Assembly: GCA_014526335.1 (NCBI GenBank)
Contig: JACTAT010000044.1
Span: 1,702,632-1,766,631 of the forward strand
Length of the DNA stretch: 64,000 nucleotides
Reading direction: 5' to 3'
Origin: Chrysaora quinquecirrha
Taxonomy: Eukaryota > Cnidaria > Scyphozoa > Semaeostomeae > Pelagiidae
The notes below the pieces were generated by a model. The model was not told the origin of the DNA and searched no databases. It worked only from the letters and a program-made list of their open reading frames with translations. Positions 18,846 through 33,949 of this stretch are shown here, piece by piece. Each line of letters starts with the position of its first letter. Within the stretch, counting starts at the first letter, position 1. A program made the position numbers and the translations under genes.

Positions 18846-18881
<36 letters not shown>

Positions 18882-18918
18882 CTAGTTAGCTTAGTTAGTT
18901 AGTTAGTTAGTTAGTTAG

Positions 18919-18971
<53 letters not shown>

Positions 18972-19001
18972 GTTAGTAAGTTAGATAGTTAGCATAGTTT
19001 G

Positions 19002-19050
<49 letters not shown>

Positions 19051-19146
19051 GTTAGTTAGTTAGTTAGTTAGTTAGCAGGTTAGTAGTTAGTTAGTTAGTT
19101 AGTTAGTTTGTTTTTTAGTTAGTTAGTTAGTTAGTTAGTTAGCAAG

Positions 19147-19189
<43 letters not shown>

Positions 19190-19209
19190 TTAGATAGTTA
19201 GTTGAGTTT

Positions 19210-19373
<164 letters not shown>

Positions 19374-19491
19374 GTTTGTTTAGTTAGTTAGATAGTAAGT
19401 TAGTTTGTTAGTTAGTTAGTTAGTTAGTTAGTTAAGCTGGTTAGTTAGGTTGCAAGCATAGCTAGTATGTTAGTTAGTTAGCAGGATAGAC

Positions 19492-19536
<45 letters not shown>

Positions 19537-19547
19537 GTTAGTAAGTA

Positions 19548-19603
<56 letters not shown>

Positions 19604-20260
19604 GATAGTTAGTTAGTTAGTTAGAGTAGTTAGTTAGTTTTAGTTAGTTAGTTAGTTAGTTAGTTTTTAGTTAGTTTGTTAGTAAATTAGTTAGTTAGTT
19701 AGCGAGTTTTAGTTTGTTAGTTAGTTAGTTAGTTAGTTAGTAAGCTGGTTAGTTAGGTTGCAAGCATAGCTTGTATGTTAGTTAGTTAGCAAGATAGAGT
19801 TAGTTAGTTAGTTAGTTGAATATTTAGTTAGTTAGTTAGTTTAGTTAGTTAGTTTGTTATTTAGTTAGTTAGTTAGATAGTTTGTTAGTCAGTTTAGGTA
19901 GTTAGTTAGTTTGCTAGTTAGTTCTTTAGTTAGTTAGTTAGTTACTTAGTTAGTTAGTTAGTTAGTTAGTTCTTTAGTTAGTTAGTTGTTAGTTAGTTTT
20001 AGTTGGTTAGTTAGTTAGTAAATTAGATAGTTAGCAACTTTTGGTTAGTTTGTTAGTTAGTTAGTTAGTTAGTTAGTTAGCTGGTTAGTTAGGTTGCAAG
20101 CATAGCTTCTATGTTAGTTAGTTAGCAGGATAGACAGTTAGTTAGTCAGTTGAATATTTAGTTAGTTAGTTGGTTAGTTAGTTTGTTAGTAAATTAGATA
20201 GTTAGCGAGTTTGTTAGTTAGTTTGTTTGTTATTGAACTAGATAGTTAGCGAGTTTGTTT

Positions 20261-20305
<45 letters not shown>

Positions 20306-20434
20306 GTTGCAAGCATAGCTTGTCTGTTAGTTAGTTACTATGATAGACAGTTAGTTAGTTAGCTGGTTATTTAGTTAGTTAGTTAGTTAGTTAGTTTGTT
20401 AGCTGGTTAGTTAGTTAGTAATCATAGCTTCCAT

Positions 20435-20466
<32 letters not shown>

Positions 20467-20686
20467 CTTAGTTAGTTTAGTTAGTTAGTTAGTTAGTTAG
20501 TTTGTTAATTAGTTAGATAGTTAGCGAGTTTGTTAGTTAGTTAGTTTGTTAGTAAGTTAGATAGTTAGCAAGTTATTTGTTAGTTTGTTAGTTAGTTAGT
20601 TAGTTAGCTGGTTAGTTAGGTTGCAAGCATAGCTTCTATGTTAGTTAGTTAGCAGGATAGACAGTTAGTTAGTTAGTTGAAAATTT

Positions 20687-20769
<83 letters not shown>

Positions 20770-20895
20770 GTTTGTTAGTTAGTTAGTTAGTTAGTTAGTT
20801 TAGTTAGTTAGTTAGTTGGTTAGTTAGTTAGTTTGTTAGTTAGTAAGTTAGTTAGAGTTGCAAGCATAGCTTCTATGTTAGTTAGTTAGTTAGGA

Positions 20896-20959
<64 letters not shown>

Positions 20960-21017
20960 AGTTAGTTAGTTAGTTAGTTTGTTAGTTAGTTAGTTAGTTA
21001 GTTTAGTTAGTTAGTTT

Positions 21018-21049
<32 letters not shown>

Positions 21050-21102
21050 AGTTAGTTTGGTTAGTTAGTTAGTTATTAGTTAGTTAGTTAGTTAGTTAGT
21101 TT

Positions 21103-21145
<43 letters not shown>

Positions 21146-21161
21146 GCAAGCATAGCTTTAT

Positions 21162-21195
<34 letters not shown>

Positions 21196-21206
21196 CAGTT
21201 AGTTAT

Positions 21207-21253
<47 letters not shown>

Positions 21254-21394
21254 GTTAGTTTGTTAGTTTGTTATTGAGTTAGTTAGTTAGCGAGTTTGTT
21301 TAGTTAGTGCGTTAGTTAGTTAGTTAGTTAGTTAGTTAGCTGGTTAGTTAGGTTGCAAGCATAGCTTGTATGTTAGTTAGTTAGCAGTTAGTTA

Positions 21395-21508
<114 letters not shown>

Positions 21509-21632
21509 GTTAGTTAGTTAGTTTGTTAGTTGAACTAGATAGTTAGCGAGTTTGTTTGTTAGTTAGTTAGTTAGTTAGTTAGTTTGTTAGTTAGTTAGCA
21601 AGCATAGCTTCTAGTTGTTAGTTAGTTAGCAG

Positions 21633-21684
<52 letters not shown>

Positions 21685-21805
21685 GTTAGTAAATTAGATA
21701 GTTAGCGAGTTTGTTAGTTAGTTTGTTAGTTAGTTAGTTAGTTAGTTAGTTAGCTAGTTAGTTAGTTAGTTAGTTTGTTAGTTAGTTAGTAGCTAGTTAG
21801 TTAGA

Positions 21806-21945
<140 letters not shown>

Positions 21946-22025
21946 CTGGTTAGTTAGGTTGCAAGCATAGCTTCTATGTTAGTTAGTTAGTAAGGATAGA
22001 CAGTTAGTTAGTCAGTTGAATAGTT

Positions 22026-22056
<31 letters not shown>

Positions 22057-22084
22057 GTTAGTAAGTTAGTTAGTTAGTTAGTTT

Positions 22085-22261
<177 letters not shown>

Positions 22262-22262
22262 A

Positions 22263-22302
<40 letters not shown>

Positions 22303-22365
22303 GCAAGTGTTAGTTAGGTTGCAAGCGTAGCTTTATGTTAGTTAGTTAGTTAGTTAGTTAGATAC

Positions 22366-22429
<64 letters not shown>

Positions 22430-22436
22430 GTTAGTA

Positions 22437-22542
<106 letters not shown>

Positions 22543-22640
22543 AGCTGCAAGTGTTAGTTGGGTTGCAAGTTAGCTAGTATGTTAGTTGTTTAGTTAGTTA
22601 GTTAGTTAGGAGTTAGACAGTTAGTTAGTCAGTTGAATAT

Positions 22641-22671
<31 letters not shown>

Positions 22672-22721
22672 GTTATTAAATTAGATAGTTAGCAAGTTTG
22701 TTAGTTAGTTAGCTAGTTAGT

Positions 22722-22778
<57 letters not shown>

Positions 22779-22983
22779 AAGCTGCAAGTGTTAGTTAGGT
22801 TGCAAGCGTAGCTTCTATGTTAGTTAGTTACCAGGATAGACAGTTAGTTAGTAAATTAGCTGAATATTTAGTTAGTTGGTCAGTTAGTTTGCTAGTAAAT
22901 AAGATAGTTAGGGAGTTTGTTAGTTAGTTTAGTTAGTTAGTTAGTTAGTTACTTAGTAGTTAGTTTGTTATTGTTAGTTAGTA

Positions 22984-23016
<33 letters not shown>

Positions 23017-23054
23017 AGTTTGTTACTAGTTAGTTAGTTAGTTAGCAAATTTAT

Positions 23055-23085
<31 letters not shown>

Positions 23086-23355
23086 TTTAGTTAGTTAGGT
23101 TGCATGCAAAGTTTGTTAGTTAGTTAGTTAGTTAGGAGTTGTTAGTTAGTTAGTCAGTTAGTTAGTTAGTTATAGTAGTTAGTTAGTTAGTTAGTTAGTT
23201 TGTTAGTAAAATAGTTAGTTAGTTAGTTTGTAAGTTTTTTGTTTGCTTTTGTTAGATAGTTAGCGAGTTTGTTTGTTAGTTAGTTAGTTAGTTAGTTAGT
23301 AAGCTGGTTAGTTAGGTTGCAAGCATAGCTTCTATGTTAGTTAGTTATAAGTCAG

Positions 23356-23386
<31 letters not shown>

Positions 23387-23510
23387 TTTAGTTAGTTAGT
23401 AAGTTAGATAGTTTGTTAGTTAAATAAGGTAGTTAGCGGGTTTGCTAGTTAGTTAGTTAGTTAGTTAGTTAGTTTGCTGGTTAGTTGGATTAGCTATGTT
23501 AGTTAGTTAG

Positions 23511-23550
<40 letters not shown>

Positions 23551-23697
23551 GTTAGTAAATTAGATAGTTAGCAAATTTATTTGTTAGTTAATTAGTTAGT
23601 TAGTTAGTTAGCTGGTTAGTTAGGTTGCATGCAAAGCTTCCATGTTAGTTAGTTAGCAGGATTGTCAGTTAGTTAGTCAGTCGAATATTTAGTTAGG

Positions 23698-23746
<49 letters not shown>

Positions 23747-23783
23747 GATAGTTAGTTCAGTAGATAGTTAGTTAGTTAGTTAG

Positions 23784-23831
<48 letters not shown>

Positions 23832-24040
23832 AAAAAATAGATAGTTAGCGAATTTGTAAGATTTTTTGTTTGCTTTTGAACTAGATAGTAAGCGAGTTTG
23901 TTTGTTAGTTAGTTACCTAGTTAGTTAGTTAGCTGGTTAGTTAGGTTGCAAGTATAGCTTCTATGTTAGTTGGTTAGTTAGTTAGCAGGATAGACAGTTA
24001 GTTATTCAGTTGAATATTTAGTTAGTTAGTTAGTTAGTTA

Positions 24041-24692
24041 GTTTGTTATTAAATTAGATAGTTAGCAAGTTTGTTAGTTAGTTTGTTAGTTAGCTAGTTA
24101 GCTACTTAGTGGATTGGCTAGTTTGTTAATTTCTTAGTTAGTTAGTTAGTTAGTTATTTAGTTACTTAGTTTGTTAGTAAATTAGATAGTTAGCGAGTTT
24201 CTTTGTTTGTTAATTAGTTAGTTAGTTAGTTAGCTGGTTAGTTAGGTTTCAAGCATAGCTTCTATGTTAGTTAGTTAGCAGGATAGACAGTTAGTTAGTC
24301 AGTTGAATATTTAGTTAGTTAGTTGGTCGGTTAGTTTGTTAGCAAATAAGATAGTTGGCAAGTTTGTTAGTTAGTTTGTTTGTTATGGAACTAGATAGTT
24401 AGCAAGTTTGTTTGTTAGTTAATTAGTTAGTTAGTTACTTAGTTGGTGAGCTTTTTAGTTAGGTTGCAAGCAAATCTTGTCTGTTTGTTAGTTACTATGA
24501 TAGAGTGTTAGTTAGTAAGCTGGTTATTTAGTTAATTAGTTAGTTAGTTAGCTTAATAGTAAGTTAGATAGTTAGCCAAATTATTTGTTAGTTAATTAGT
24601 TAGTTAGTTAATCAGCTGGTTAGTTAGTTTGCAAGCATATCTTCTATGTTAGTTAGTTAGCAGGATAGACAGTGAGTTAGTCAGTTAAATAT

Positions 24693-24723
<31 letters not shown>

Positions 24724-24824
24724 GTTAATAAATTAGATAGTTAGCGAGTTTGTTAGTTAGTTCGTTAGTTAGTTAGTTAGCTACTTAGTTGATTGGCTAC
24801 TTATTTATTTAATCAGTTGAATAT

Positions 24825-24859
<35 letters not shown>

Positions 24860-25301
24860 GTTAATAAATTAGATAGTCAGCGAGTTTGTTAGTTTGTTTG
24901 TTTGTTATTGAACTAGATAGTTAGCGAGTTTGTTTGTTAGTTAATTAGTTAGTTAGTTAGTTAGCTGGTTAGTTAGGTTGCAAGCATAGCTTCTATGTTA
25001 ATTATTTAGCAGAATATACAGTTAGTTAGTCAGTTGAATATTTAGTTAGTTAGTTAGTTAGTTAGTTAGTTGTTAATAAATTAGATGGTTAACAAGTTTG
25101 TTAGTTTGTTTTTTTTGTAATTGAACTAGATAGTTAGTGCGTTTGTTTGTTAGTTAGTTACCTAGTTAGTTAGTAAGCTGCGTAGTTGGATTGCAAGCAT
25201 AGCTTCTATGTTAGCTAGTTAGCAGGATAGTTAGTAAGTTAGCTGAATATTTAGACAGTTAGTTAGTCAGTTGAATATTTAGTTAGTTAGTTTGTTAGTT
25301 A
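24041..25301 (-). repeat. 1.26-kb higher-order unit, copy 1
   Basis: The text beginning GTTTGTTATTAAATTAGATAG at 24041 recurs at 25302, an offset of 1261 bp. What follows is close to identical for several hundred bases: the GTGGATTGGC landmark, the TTTCAAGCATAGCTTC landmark, the TTATGGAACTAG landmark and the GCAAATCTTGTCTG landmark. Confidence 0.8.
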
Positions 25302-26560
25302 GTTTGTTATTAAATTAGATAGTTAGCAAGTTTGTTAGTTGGTTTGTTAGTTAGCTAGTTAGCTACTTAGTGGATTGGCTAGTTTGTTAATTTCTTAGTT
25401 AGTTAGTCAGTTAGTTATTTAGTTACTTAGTTTGTTAGTAAATTAGATAGTTAGCGAGTTTGTTTGTTTGTTAATTAGTTAGTTAGTTAGTTAGCTGGTT
25501 AGTTAGGTTTCAAGCATAGCTTCTATGTTAGTTAGTTAGCAGGATCGACAGTTAGTTAGTCAGTTGAATATTTAGTTAGTTAGTTGGTTGGTTAGTTTGT
25601 TAGCAAATAAGAGAGTTAGCATGTTTGTTAGTTAGTTTCTTTCTTATGGAACTAGATAGTTAGCGAGTTTGTTTGTTAGTTACTTAGTTAGTTAGTTACT
25701 TAGTTAGTAAGCTTTTTAGTTAGGTTGCAAGCAAATCTTGTCTGTTTGTTAGTTACCATGATAGAGCGTTACTTAGTAAGCTGGTTATTTAGTTAGTTAG
25801 TTAGTTAGTTAGTTTAATAGTAAATTAGATAGTTAGCCAATTTATTTGTTAGTTAATTAGTTAGTTAGTTAATTAGCTGGCTAGTTAGGTTGCAAGCGTG
25901 GCTTCTATGATAGTTAGTTAGCAGGATAGACAGTGAGTTATTCAGTTGAATATTTAGATAGTTAGTTAGTTAGTTAGTTACTTTGTTAATAAATTAGATA
26001 GTTAGCTAGTTTGTTAGTTTGTTTGTTTGTTATTGAACTAGATAGTTAGCGAGTTTGTTTGTTAGTTGGTTACCTAGTTAGTTAGTAAGCTGGTTAGTTA
26101 GATTGCAAGCATAGCTTCTATGTTAGCTAGTTAGCAGGATAGACAGTTAGTTAGTAAGCTGAATATTTAGTTAGTTAGTCAGATAGTTTGTTAGTAAATA
26201 AGGTAGTTAGCGGGTTTGCTAGTTATTTCGTTGGTTAGTTAGTTAGCTTCTTAGTAGATTGGCTAATTGGTTTTTAGTTAGTTAGTTAGTTATTTAGCTG
26301 GTTTATAACTAAATTAGATAGTTAGCAAATAATTTTGTTTGTTAATTAGTCAGTTATTTAGTTAGCTGGTTAGTTAGGTTGCAAGCATAGCATCTATGTT
26401 AGTTAGTTAGCAGGATAGACAGTTAGGTAGTCAGTCGAATATTTAGTTAGTTAGTTGGTTGGTTAGTTAATTTGTTAATAAATTAGATGGTTAACGAATT
26501 TATTAGTTTGTTTTTTCTGTAATTGAACTAGATAGTTAGCGCGTTTGTTTGTTAGTTAGT
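25302..26560 (-). repeat. 1.26-kb higher-order unit, copy 2
   Basis: This second copy follows the unit at 24041 head to tail. The offset grows to 1402 bp at the TTAGATGGTTAAC anchor (25081 versus 26483), so one monomer-sized piece was gained or lost between the copies. Confidence 0.75.
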
Positions 26561-26634
26561 TACCTAGTTAACTAGTAAGCTGGCTAGTTGGATTGCAAGC
26601 ATAGCTTCTATGTTAGCTAGTTAGCAGGATAGAC

Positions 26635-26674
<40 letters not shown>

Positions 26675-26699
26675 GTTAGTTAGTTAGTTAGTTAGTAAA

Positions 26700-26734
<35 letters not shown>

Positions 26735-27079
26735 TTGGCTAGTTAGTTATTTAGTTAGTTAGTTAGTTAGTTAGTTAGTTGGTAAATTTAGTTAGTTAGT
26801 TAGTTAGTTAGTTAGCTGGTTAGTTAGTTGCCAGCATAGCTTCTATGTTTGTTAGTTAGCAGGATAGTTAGTTAGTTAGTTATTTTGTTAGTTAGTTAGT
26901 TAGTTAGTTTGTTAGTAAATTAGTTAGTTTGTTAGTTAGTTTGTTTGTTTAGATAGTTAGTGAGTTTATTTGTTAGTTAGTTAGTTAGTTAGTTAGTTGG
27001 TAGCTGGTTAGTTAGGTTGCAAGCATAGCTTGTATGTTTGTTAGTTAGCAGATAGAGTGTTAGTTAGTAAGCTGGTTAT

Positions 27080-27110
<31 letters not shown>

Positions 27111-27114
27111 AGTA

Positions 27115-27148
<34 letters not shown>

Positions 27149-27273
27149 CTGGTTAGTTAGTTAGCATAGCTTTATGTTAGTTAGTTAGCAGGATAGTTAG
27201 TTTCAGTTGAATATTTAGTTAGTTAGTTAGTTAGTTAGTTTGTTTGTTAATAAATTAGATAGTTAGTTAGTTT

Positions 27274-27315
<42 letters not shown>

Positions 27316-27395
27316 AAGCTGGTTAGTTAGGTTGCAAGCATAGCTTGTATGTTAGTTAGTTAGTAGGATAGACAGTTAGTTAGTTAGTTGGTTAT

Positions 27396-27501
<106 letters not shown>

Positions 27502-27787
27502 GTTAGTTAGTTAGGTTAGTTAGTTAGTTAGGTTAGTTAGTTGAGTTTGTTAGTTAGTTTAGTTAGTTAGTTAGTTAGCTACTTAGTTGATTGGATAGTT
27601 AGGTTTTTAGTTAGTTAGTTAGTTAGTTAGTTTGTTAGTTAGTTTGTTTAATAGTAAATTAGATATTTAGCCAATTTATTTGTTAGTTAGTTAGTTAGTT
27701 AGTTAGTTAGCTGGTTAATTAGGTTGCACGCATGGCTTCTATGTTAGGATATTAGCAGGATAGACAGTTAGTTAGTCAGTTAAATAT

Positions 27788-27836
<49 letters not shown>

Positions 27837-27850
27837 AGTTAGTTAGTTAG

Positions 27851-27949
<99 letters not shown>

Positions 27950-27991
27950 AGTTAGTTTATTAGTTAGTTAGTTAGTTAGTTAGTTAGTAAA

Positions 27992-28044
<53 letters not shown>

Positions 28045-28074
28045 AGCTAGTTAGTTTGCAAGCATAGTTAGTTT

Positions 28075-28146
<72 letters not shown>

Positions 28147-28148
28147 CT

Positions 28149-28187
<39 letters not shown>

Positions 28188-28228
28188 TGTTAGTTAGTTA
28201 GTTAGTTAGTTAGTTAGCGAGTTTGTTT

Positions 28229-28305
<77 letters not shown>

Positions 28306-28322
28306 CAGTTAGTTAGTTAGTA

Positions 28323-28435
<113 letters not shown>

Positions 28436-28458
28436 GTTAGTTAGTTAGTTAGTTAGTT

Positions 28459-28492
<34 letters not shown>

Positions 28493-28493
28493 G

Positions 28494-28657
<164 letters not shown>

Positions 28658-28919
28658 GTTTGTTTGTTATTTAGATAGTTAACGAGTTTGTTTGTTAAAT
28701 AGTTAGTTAGTTAGTTAGTTAGTTAGCTGGTTAGTTAGTTTGCAAGCATAGCTTCTATGTTAGTTAGTTAGCAGGATAGAGTTAGTTAGTTAGTCAGTTA
28801 GTTATTTAGTTAGTTAGTTTAGTTAGTTAGTTTGTTAGTTAGTTAGTTAGTTAGCGAGTTAGTTAGTTAGTTTGTTTGTTAGTTGAGTTAGATAGTTAGC
28901 TAGTTAGTTTGTTAGTTAA

Positions 28920-28951
<32 letters not shown>

Positions 28952-29011
28952 GTTGCAAGTTAGTTCTATGTTAGTTAGTTAGTTAGGATAGACAGTCAGT
29001 TAGTTAGTTGA

Positions 29012-29044
<33 letters not shown>

Positions 29045-29121
29045 GTTAGTTAGTTAAATTAGTTAGTTAGCGAGTTTGTTGGTTAGTTTGTTTGTAAGTT
29101 AAATAAATAGTTAGTTAGTTG

Positions 29122-29189
<68 letters not shown>

Positions 29190-29224
29190 GCAAGTGTTAG
29201 TTAGTTAGTTAGCGTAGTTTCCAT

Positions 29225-29263
<39 letters not shown>

Positions 29264-29335
29264 GGTTATTTAGTTAGTTAGTCAGTTAGTTAGTTAGTTA
29301 ATAAGATAGTTAGCGAGTTTGTTAGTTAGTTAGTC

Positions 29336-29417
<82 letters not shown>

Positions 29418-29449
29418 GTTTGTTTGTAAATTAGATAGTTAGCAAGTTT

Positions 29450-29490
<41 letters not shown>

Positions 29491-29648
29491 CTGGTTAGTT
29501 AGGTTGCATGCAAAGCTTCCATGTTAGTTAGTTAGCAGGATAGACAGTTAGTTAGTCAGTTGAATATTTAGTTAGTTAGTTAGTTAGTTAGTTTGTTTGT
29601 TAGTTAGTTAGTTAGTTAGTTAGTTAGTAAGTTAGTTAGTTAGTTAAT

Positions 29649-29690
<42 letters not shown>

Positions 29691-29873
29691 GGTTAGTTAG
29701 TTTGCAAGTTAGTTTCCATGTTAGTTAGTTAGCAGTTAGACAGTTAGTAAATTAGTTCGAGTTGGTTTGTTAGTTAGGTAGTTAGTTAGTTAGTTAGTTA
29801 GTTTGTTAATAAAATAGATAGTTAGCGAGTTTGTTAGTTAGTTAGTTAGTTTGTTTGTTAGTTAGTTAGTTAG

Positions 29874-29927
<54 letters not shown>

Positions 29928-30084
29928 CTAAGCTGGTTAGTTAGGTTGAAAGCATAGCTTCTATGTTAGCTAGTAAGCAGGATAGACAGTTAGTTAGTTA
30001 GCTGATTATTTAGTTAGTTAGTCAGTTAGTTTGTTAGTAAATGAGATAGTTAGTTAGTTAGTTAGGGTTTGTTAGTTAGTTTTC

Positions 30085-30117
<33 letters not shown>

Positions 30118-30138
30118 GATAGTTAGTTAGTTAGCTAA

Positions 30139-30184
<46 letters not shown>

Positions 30185-30222
30185 GGTTAGTTAGTTAAAT
30201 TAGATAGTTAGCAAGTTAGTTT

Positions 30223-30253
<31 letters not shown>

Positions 30254-30283
30254 GGTTAGTTAGGTTGTTAGTTAGCTTAGTTT

Positions 30284-30328
<45 letters not shown>

Positions 30329-30361
30329 CTAGTTAGTTAGTTAGTGCATGCAGTATTGTAT

Positions 30362-30397
<36 letters not shown>

Positions 30398-30470
30398 GTT
30401 GATAAGTTAGTTAGTTAGTTAGTTTGTTAGATTAGTTTGTTTGTTAGTTAGTTAGATAGTTAGCGAGTTT

Positions 30471-30509
<39 letters not shown>

Positions 30510-30534
30510 GGTTAGTTAGTTAGCAAGTTAGTTA

Positions 30535-30595
30535 TAGCTGGTTAGTTAGGTTGCAAGTTAGTTAGTTATGTTAGTTAGTTAGTTAGATCAGTTGA

Positions 30596-30630
<35 letters not shown>

Positions 30631-30997
30631 TTAAATTAGATAGTTAGCAAGTTTGTTAGTTAGTTTGTTAGTTAGCTAGTTAGCTACTTAGTTAGTTGGC
30701 TAGTTTGTTAATTTCTTAGTTAGTTAGTTAGTTAGTTATTTAGTTAGTTAGTTTGTTAGTAAATTAGTTAGTTAGCGAGTTTAGTTTGTTTGTTAATTAG
30801 TTAGTTAGTTAGTTAGTTGGTTAGTTAGGTTAGTTTAGTTAGTTAGCATAGCTGGTTATGTTAGTTAGTTAGAGGATAGACAGTTAGTTAGTCAGTTGAA
30901 TATTTAGTTAGTTAGTTGGTCGGTTAGTTTGTTAGTTAAGTTAGTTGGCAAGTTTGTTGTTAGTTAGTTAGTTTGTTATGGAGTTAGTTAGTTAGCA

Positions 30998-31043
<46 letters not shown>

Positions 31044-31283
31044 CTTGTAGTTAGGTTGCAAGCAAACCTTGTCTGTATGTTAGTTACTATGATAGAGTGT
31101 TAGTTAGTAAGTTGGTTATTTAGTTAGTTAGTTAGTTAGTTAGTTTAATAGTAAATTAGATAGTTAGCAAATTTATTTGTTAGTTAATTAGTTAGTTAGT
31201 TAATCAGCTGGTTAGTTAGTTGCAAGCATATCTTCTATGTTAGTTAGTTAGCAGGATAGACAGTGAGTTAGTCAGTTAAATAT

Positions 31284-31314
<31 letters not shown>

Positions 31315-31341
31315 GTTAGTAAATTAGATAGTTAGCGAGCG

Positions 31342-31389
<48 letters not shown>

Positions 31390-31420
31390 GGCTACTTATT
31401 TAGTTCAATCAGTTGAATAT

Positions 31421-31455
<35 letters not shown>

Positions 31456-31629
31456 ATAAATTAGATAGTTAGCGAGTTTGTTAGTTTGTTTGTTTGTTAT
31501 TGAATTAGATAGTTAGCGAGTTTGTTTGTTAGTAGTTATTTGTTAGTTAGTTAGTTAGCTGGTTAGTTAGGTTGCAAGCATAGCTTCTATGTTAATTAGT
31601 TAGCAGAATATACAGTTAGTTAGTCAGTT

Positions 31630-31664
<35 letters not shown>

Positions 31665-31852
31665 GTTAATAAATTAGATAGTTAGTTAACAAGTTTGTTA
31701 GTTTGTTTTTTGTAATTGAACTAGTTAGTTAGTGCGTTAGTTTAGTTAGTTTAGTTAGTTAGTTAGTTAGTTAGTTAGTAAGTTAGCGTAGTTGGTTAGC
31801 AAGCATAGCTAGTATGTTAGCTAGTTAGTTAGTTAGTTAGTTAGTTAGCTGA

Positions 31853-31883
<31 letters not shown>

Positions 31884-31997
31884 TTTAGTTAGTTAGTTTG
31901 TTAGTTAGTTTGTTATTAAATTAGATAGTTAGCAAGTTTGTTAGTTGGTTAGTTAGTTAGCTAGTTAGCTACTTAGTTAGATTAGCTAGTTTGTTAA

Positions 31998-32040
<43 letters not shown>

Positions 32041-32559
32041 GTTAGTAAATTAGATAGTTAGCGAGTTAGTTGTTTGTTAGTTAGTTAGTTAGTTAGTTAG
32101 TTAGCTGGTTAGTTAGGTTTCAAGCATAGCTTCTATGTTAGTTAGTTAGTTAGGATCGACAGTTAGTTAGTTAGTTAGTTATTTAGTTAGTTAGTTGGTT
32201 GGTTAGTTTGTTAGCAAATTAGAGAGTTAGCATGTTTGTTAGTTAGTTAGTTAGTTAGTTAACTAGTTAGTTAGCGAGTTTGTTTGTTAGTTAGTTAGTT
32301 AGTTAGTTACTAAGTTAGTAAGCCTTTTAGTTAGGTTGCAAGCAAAGCTTCTCTGTTTGTTAGTTAGTTATGTTAGCGTTACTTAGTAAGTTGGTTATTT
32401 AGTTAGTTAGTTAGTTAGTTAGTTTAGTTAGGAAGTTGGTTAGTTAGTTACTTAGTTTGTTAGTTAATTAGTTAGTTAGTTAATTAGCTGGTTAGTTAGG
32501 TTGCAAGCGTGGCTTCTATGTTAGTTAGTTAGTTAGGTTAGACAGTGAGTTAGTCAGTT

Positions 32560-32595
<36 letters not shown>

Positions 32596-32661
32596 GTTAA
32601 TAAATTAGATAGTTAGCTAGTTTGTTAGTTAGTTTGTTTGTTAGTGAACTAGATAGTTAGC

Positions 32662-32695
<34 letters not shown>

Positions 32696-33223
32696 AAGCT
32701 GGTTAGTTAGATTGCAAGCATAGCTTCTATGTTAGCTAGTTAGCAGGATAGACAGTTAGTTAGTAAGCTGAATATTTAGTTAGTTAGTCAGATAGTTAGT
32801 TAGTAAATAAGTAGTTAGCGGGTTTGCTAGTTATTTCGTTGGTTAGTTAGTTAGTTAGTTAGTTTGGTTTGTTAGTTAGTTAGTTAGTTAGTTATTTAGT
32901 TAGTTTTAACTAAATTAGTTAGTTAAGTTATTTTGTTTGTTAATTAGTTAGTTTTAGTTAGTTAGTTAGTTAGTTAGGTTAGCATAGCATCTATGTTAGT
33001 TAGTTAGTTAGTAGACAGTTAGGTAGTCAGTCGAATATTTAGTTAGTTAGTTAGTTGGTTAGTTAGTTAGTTAGTTAGTTAGTTGGTTAAGACTTAGTTA
33101 GTTTGTTAGTTAGTAATTACTAGTTAGTTAGCGCGTTTGTTTGTTAGTTAGTTAGTTAGTTAGTTAGTAAGTTGGTTAGTTGGTTGCAAGTTAGCTTCTA
33201 TGTTAGTTAGTTAGCAGTTAGAC

Positions 33224-33235
<12 letters not shown>
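30535..33235 (-). repeat. Landmark-rich satellite segment, duplication copy 2, simplified toward TTAG
   Basis: It is colinear with 23930-26640 at anchors 30914, 31391, 31594, 32502, 32819, 32988 and 33131. Many differences replace a landmark by plain TTAG text: GTGGATT becomes GTTAGTT, GTTACTTA becomes GTTAGTTA, AGATAGTT becomes AGTTAGTT, and GCAAATAAGATAG becomes GTTAAGTTAG. Few differences that I noticed go the other way. Confidence 0.85.
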
Positions 33236-33256
<21 letters not shown>

Positions 33257-33354
33257 ATCAGTTAGTTTGTTAGTAAATAAGTTAGTTAGTTAGTTTGCAA
33301 GTTAGTTAGTTAGTTAGTTAGTTAGCAAGTTAGTTAGATTAGTTAGTTAGTTAT

Positions 33355-33393
<39 letters not shown>

Positions 33394-33521
33394 TTGGTAA
33401 ATAGTTAGTTAGCAAATTTATTTGTTTGTTAATTAGTTAGTTATTTAGTTAGCTAGTTAGTTAGTTTGCCAGCATAGTTAGTATGTTAGTTAGTTAGTTA
33501 GTAGACAGTTAGTTAGTTAGT

Positions 33522-33668
<147 letters not shown>

Positions 33669-33708
33669 GTTGGTAAGTTAGTTAGTTAGTTTGCAAGTTA
33701 TCTTGTCT

Positions 33709-33741
<33 letters not shown>

Positions 33742-33744
33742 CTG

Positions 33745-33780
<36 letters not shown>

Positions 33781-33918
33781 GTTAGTAAATTAGATAGTTA
33801 GCCAATTTATTTGTTAGTTAGTTAGTTAGTTAGTTAGTTAGCTGGTTAGTTAGGTTGCAAGCATAGCTTCTATGTTAGTTAGTTAGCAGGATAGACAGTT
33901 AGTTAGTCAGTTGAATAT

Positions 33919-33949
<31 letters not shown>

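Larger units (their letters stand above)
23930..26640 (-). repeat. Landmark-rich satellite segment, duplication copy 1
   Basis: Here the monomers keep most non-TTAG text. Examples are GCTACTTAGTGGATTGGC (24104 and 25365), TTGGTCGGTTAG (24324), TTATGGAACTAGATAG, GCAAATCTTGTCTG and CAAGCGTGGCTTC. The same series reappears in the same order and orientation from about 30535, offset 6592-6611 bp at seven anchors. The segment also contains its own higher-order repeat of about 1.26-1.40 kb. Confidence 0.85.
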
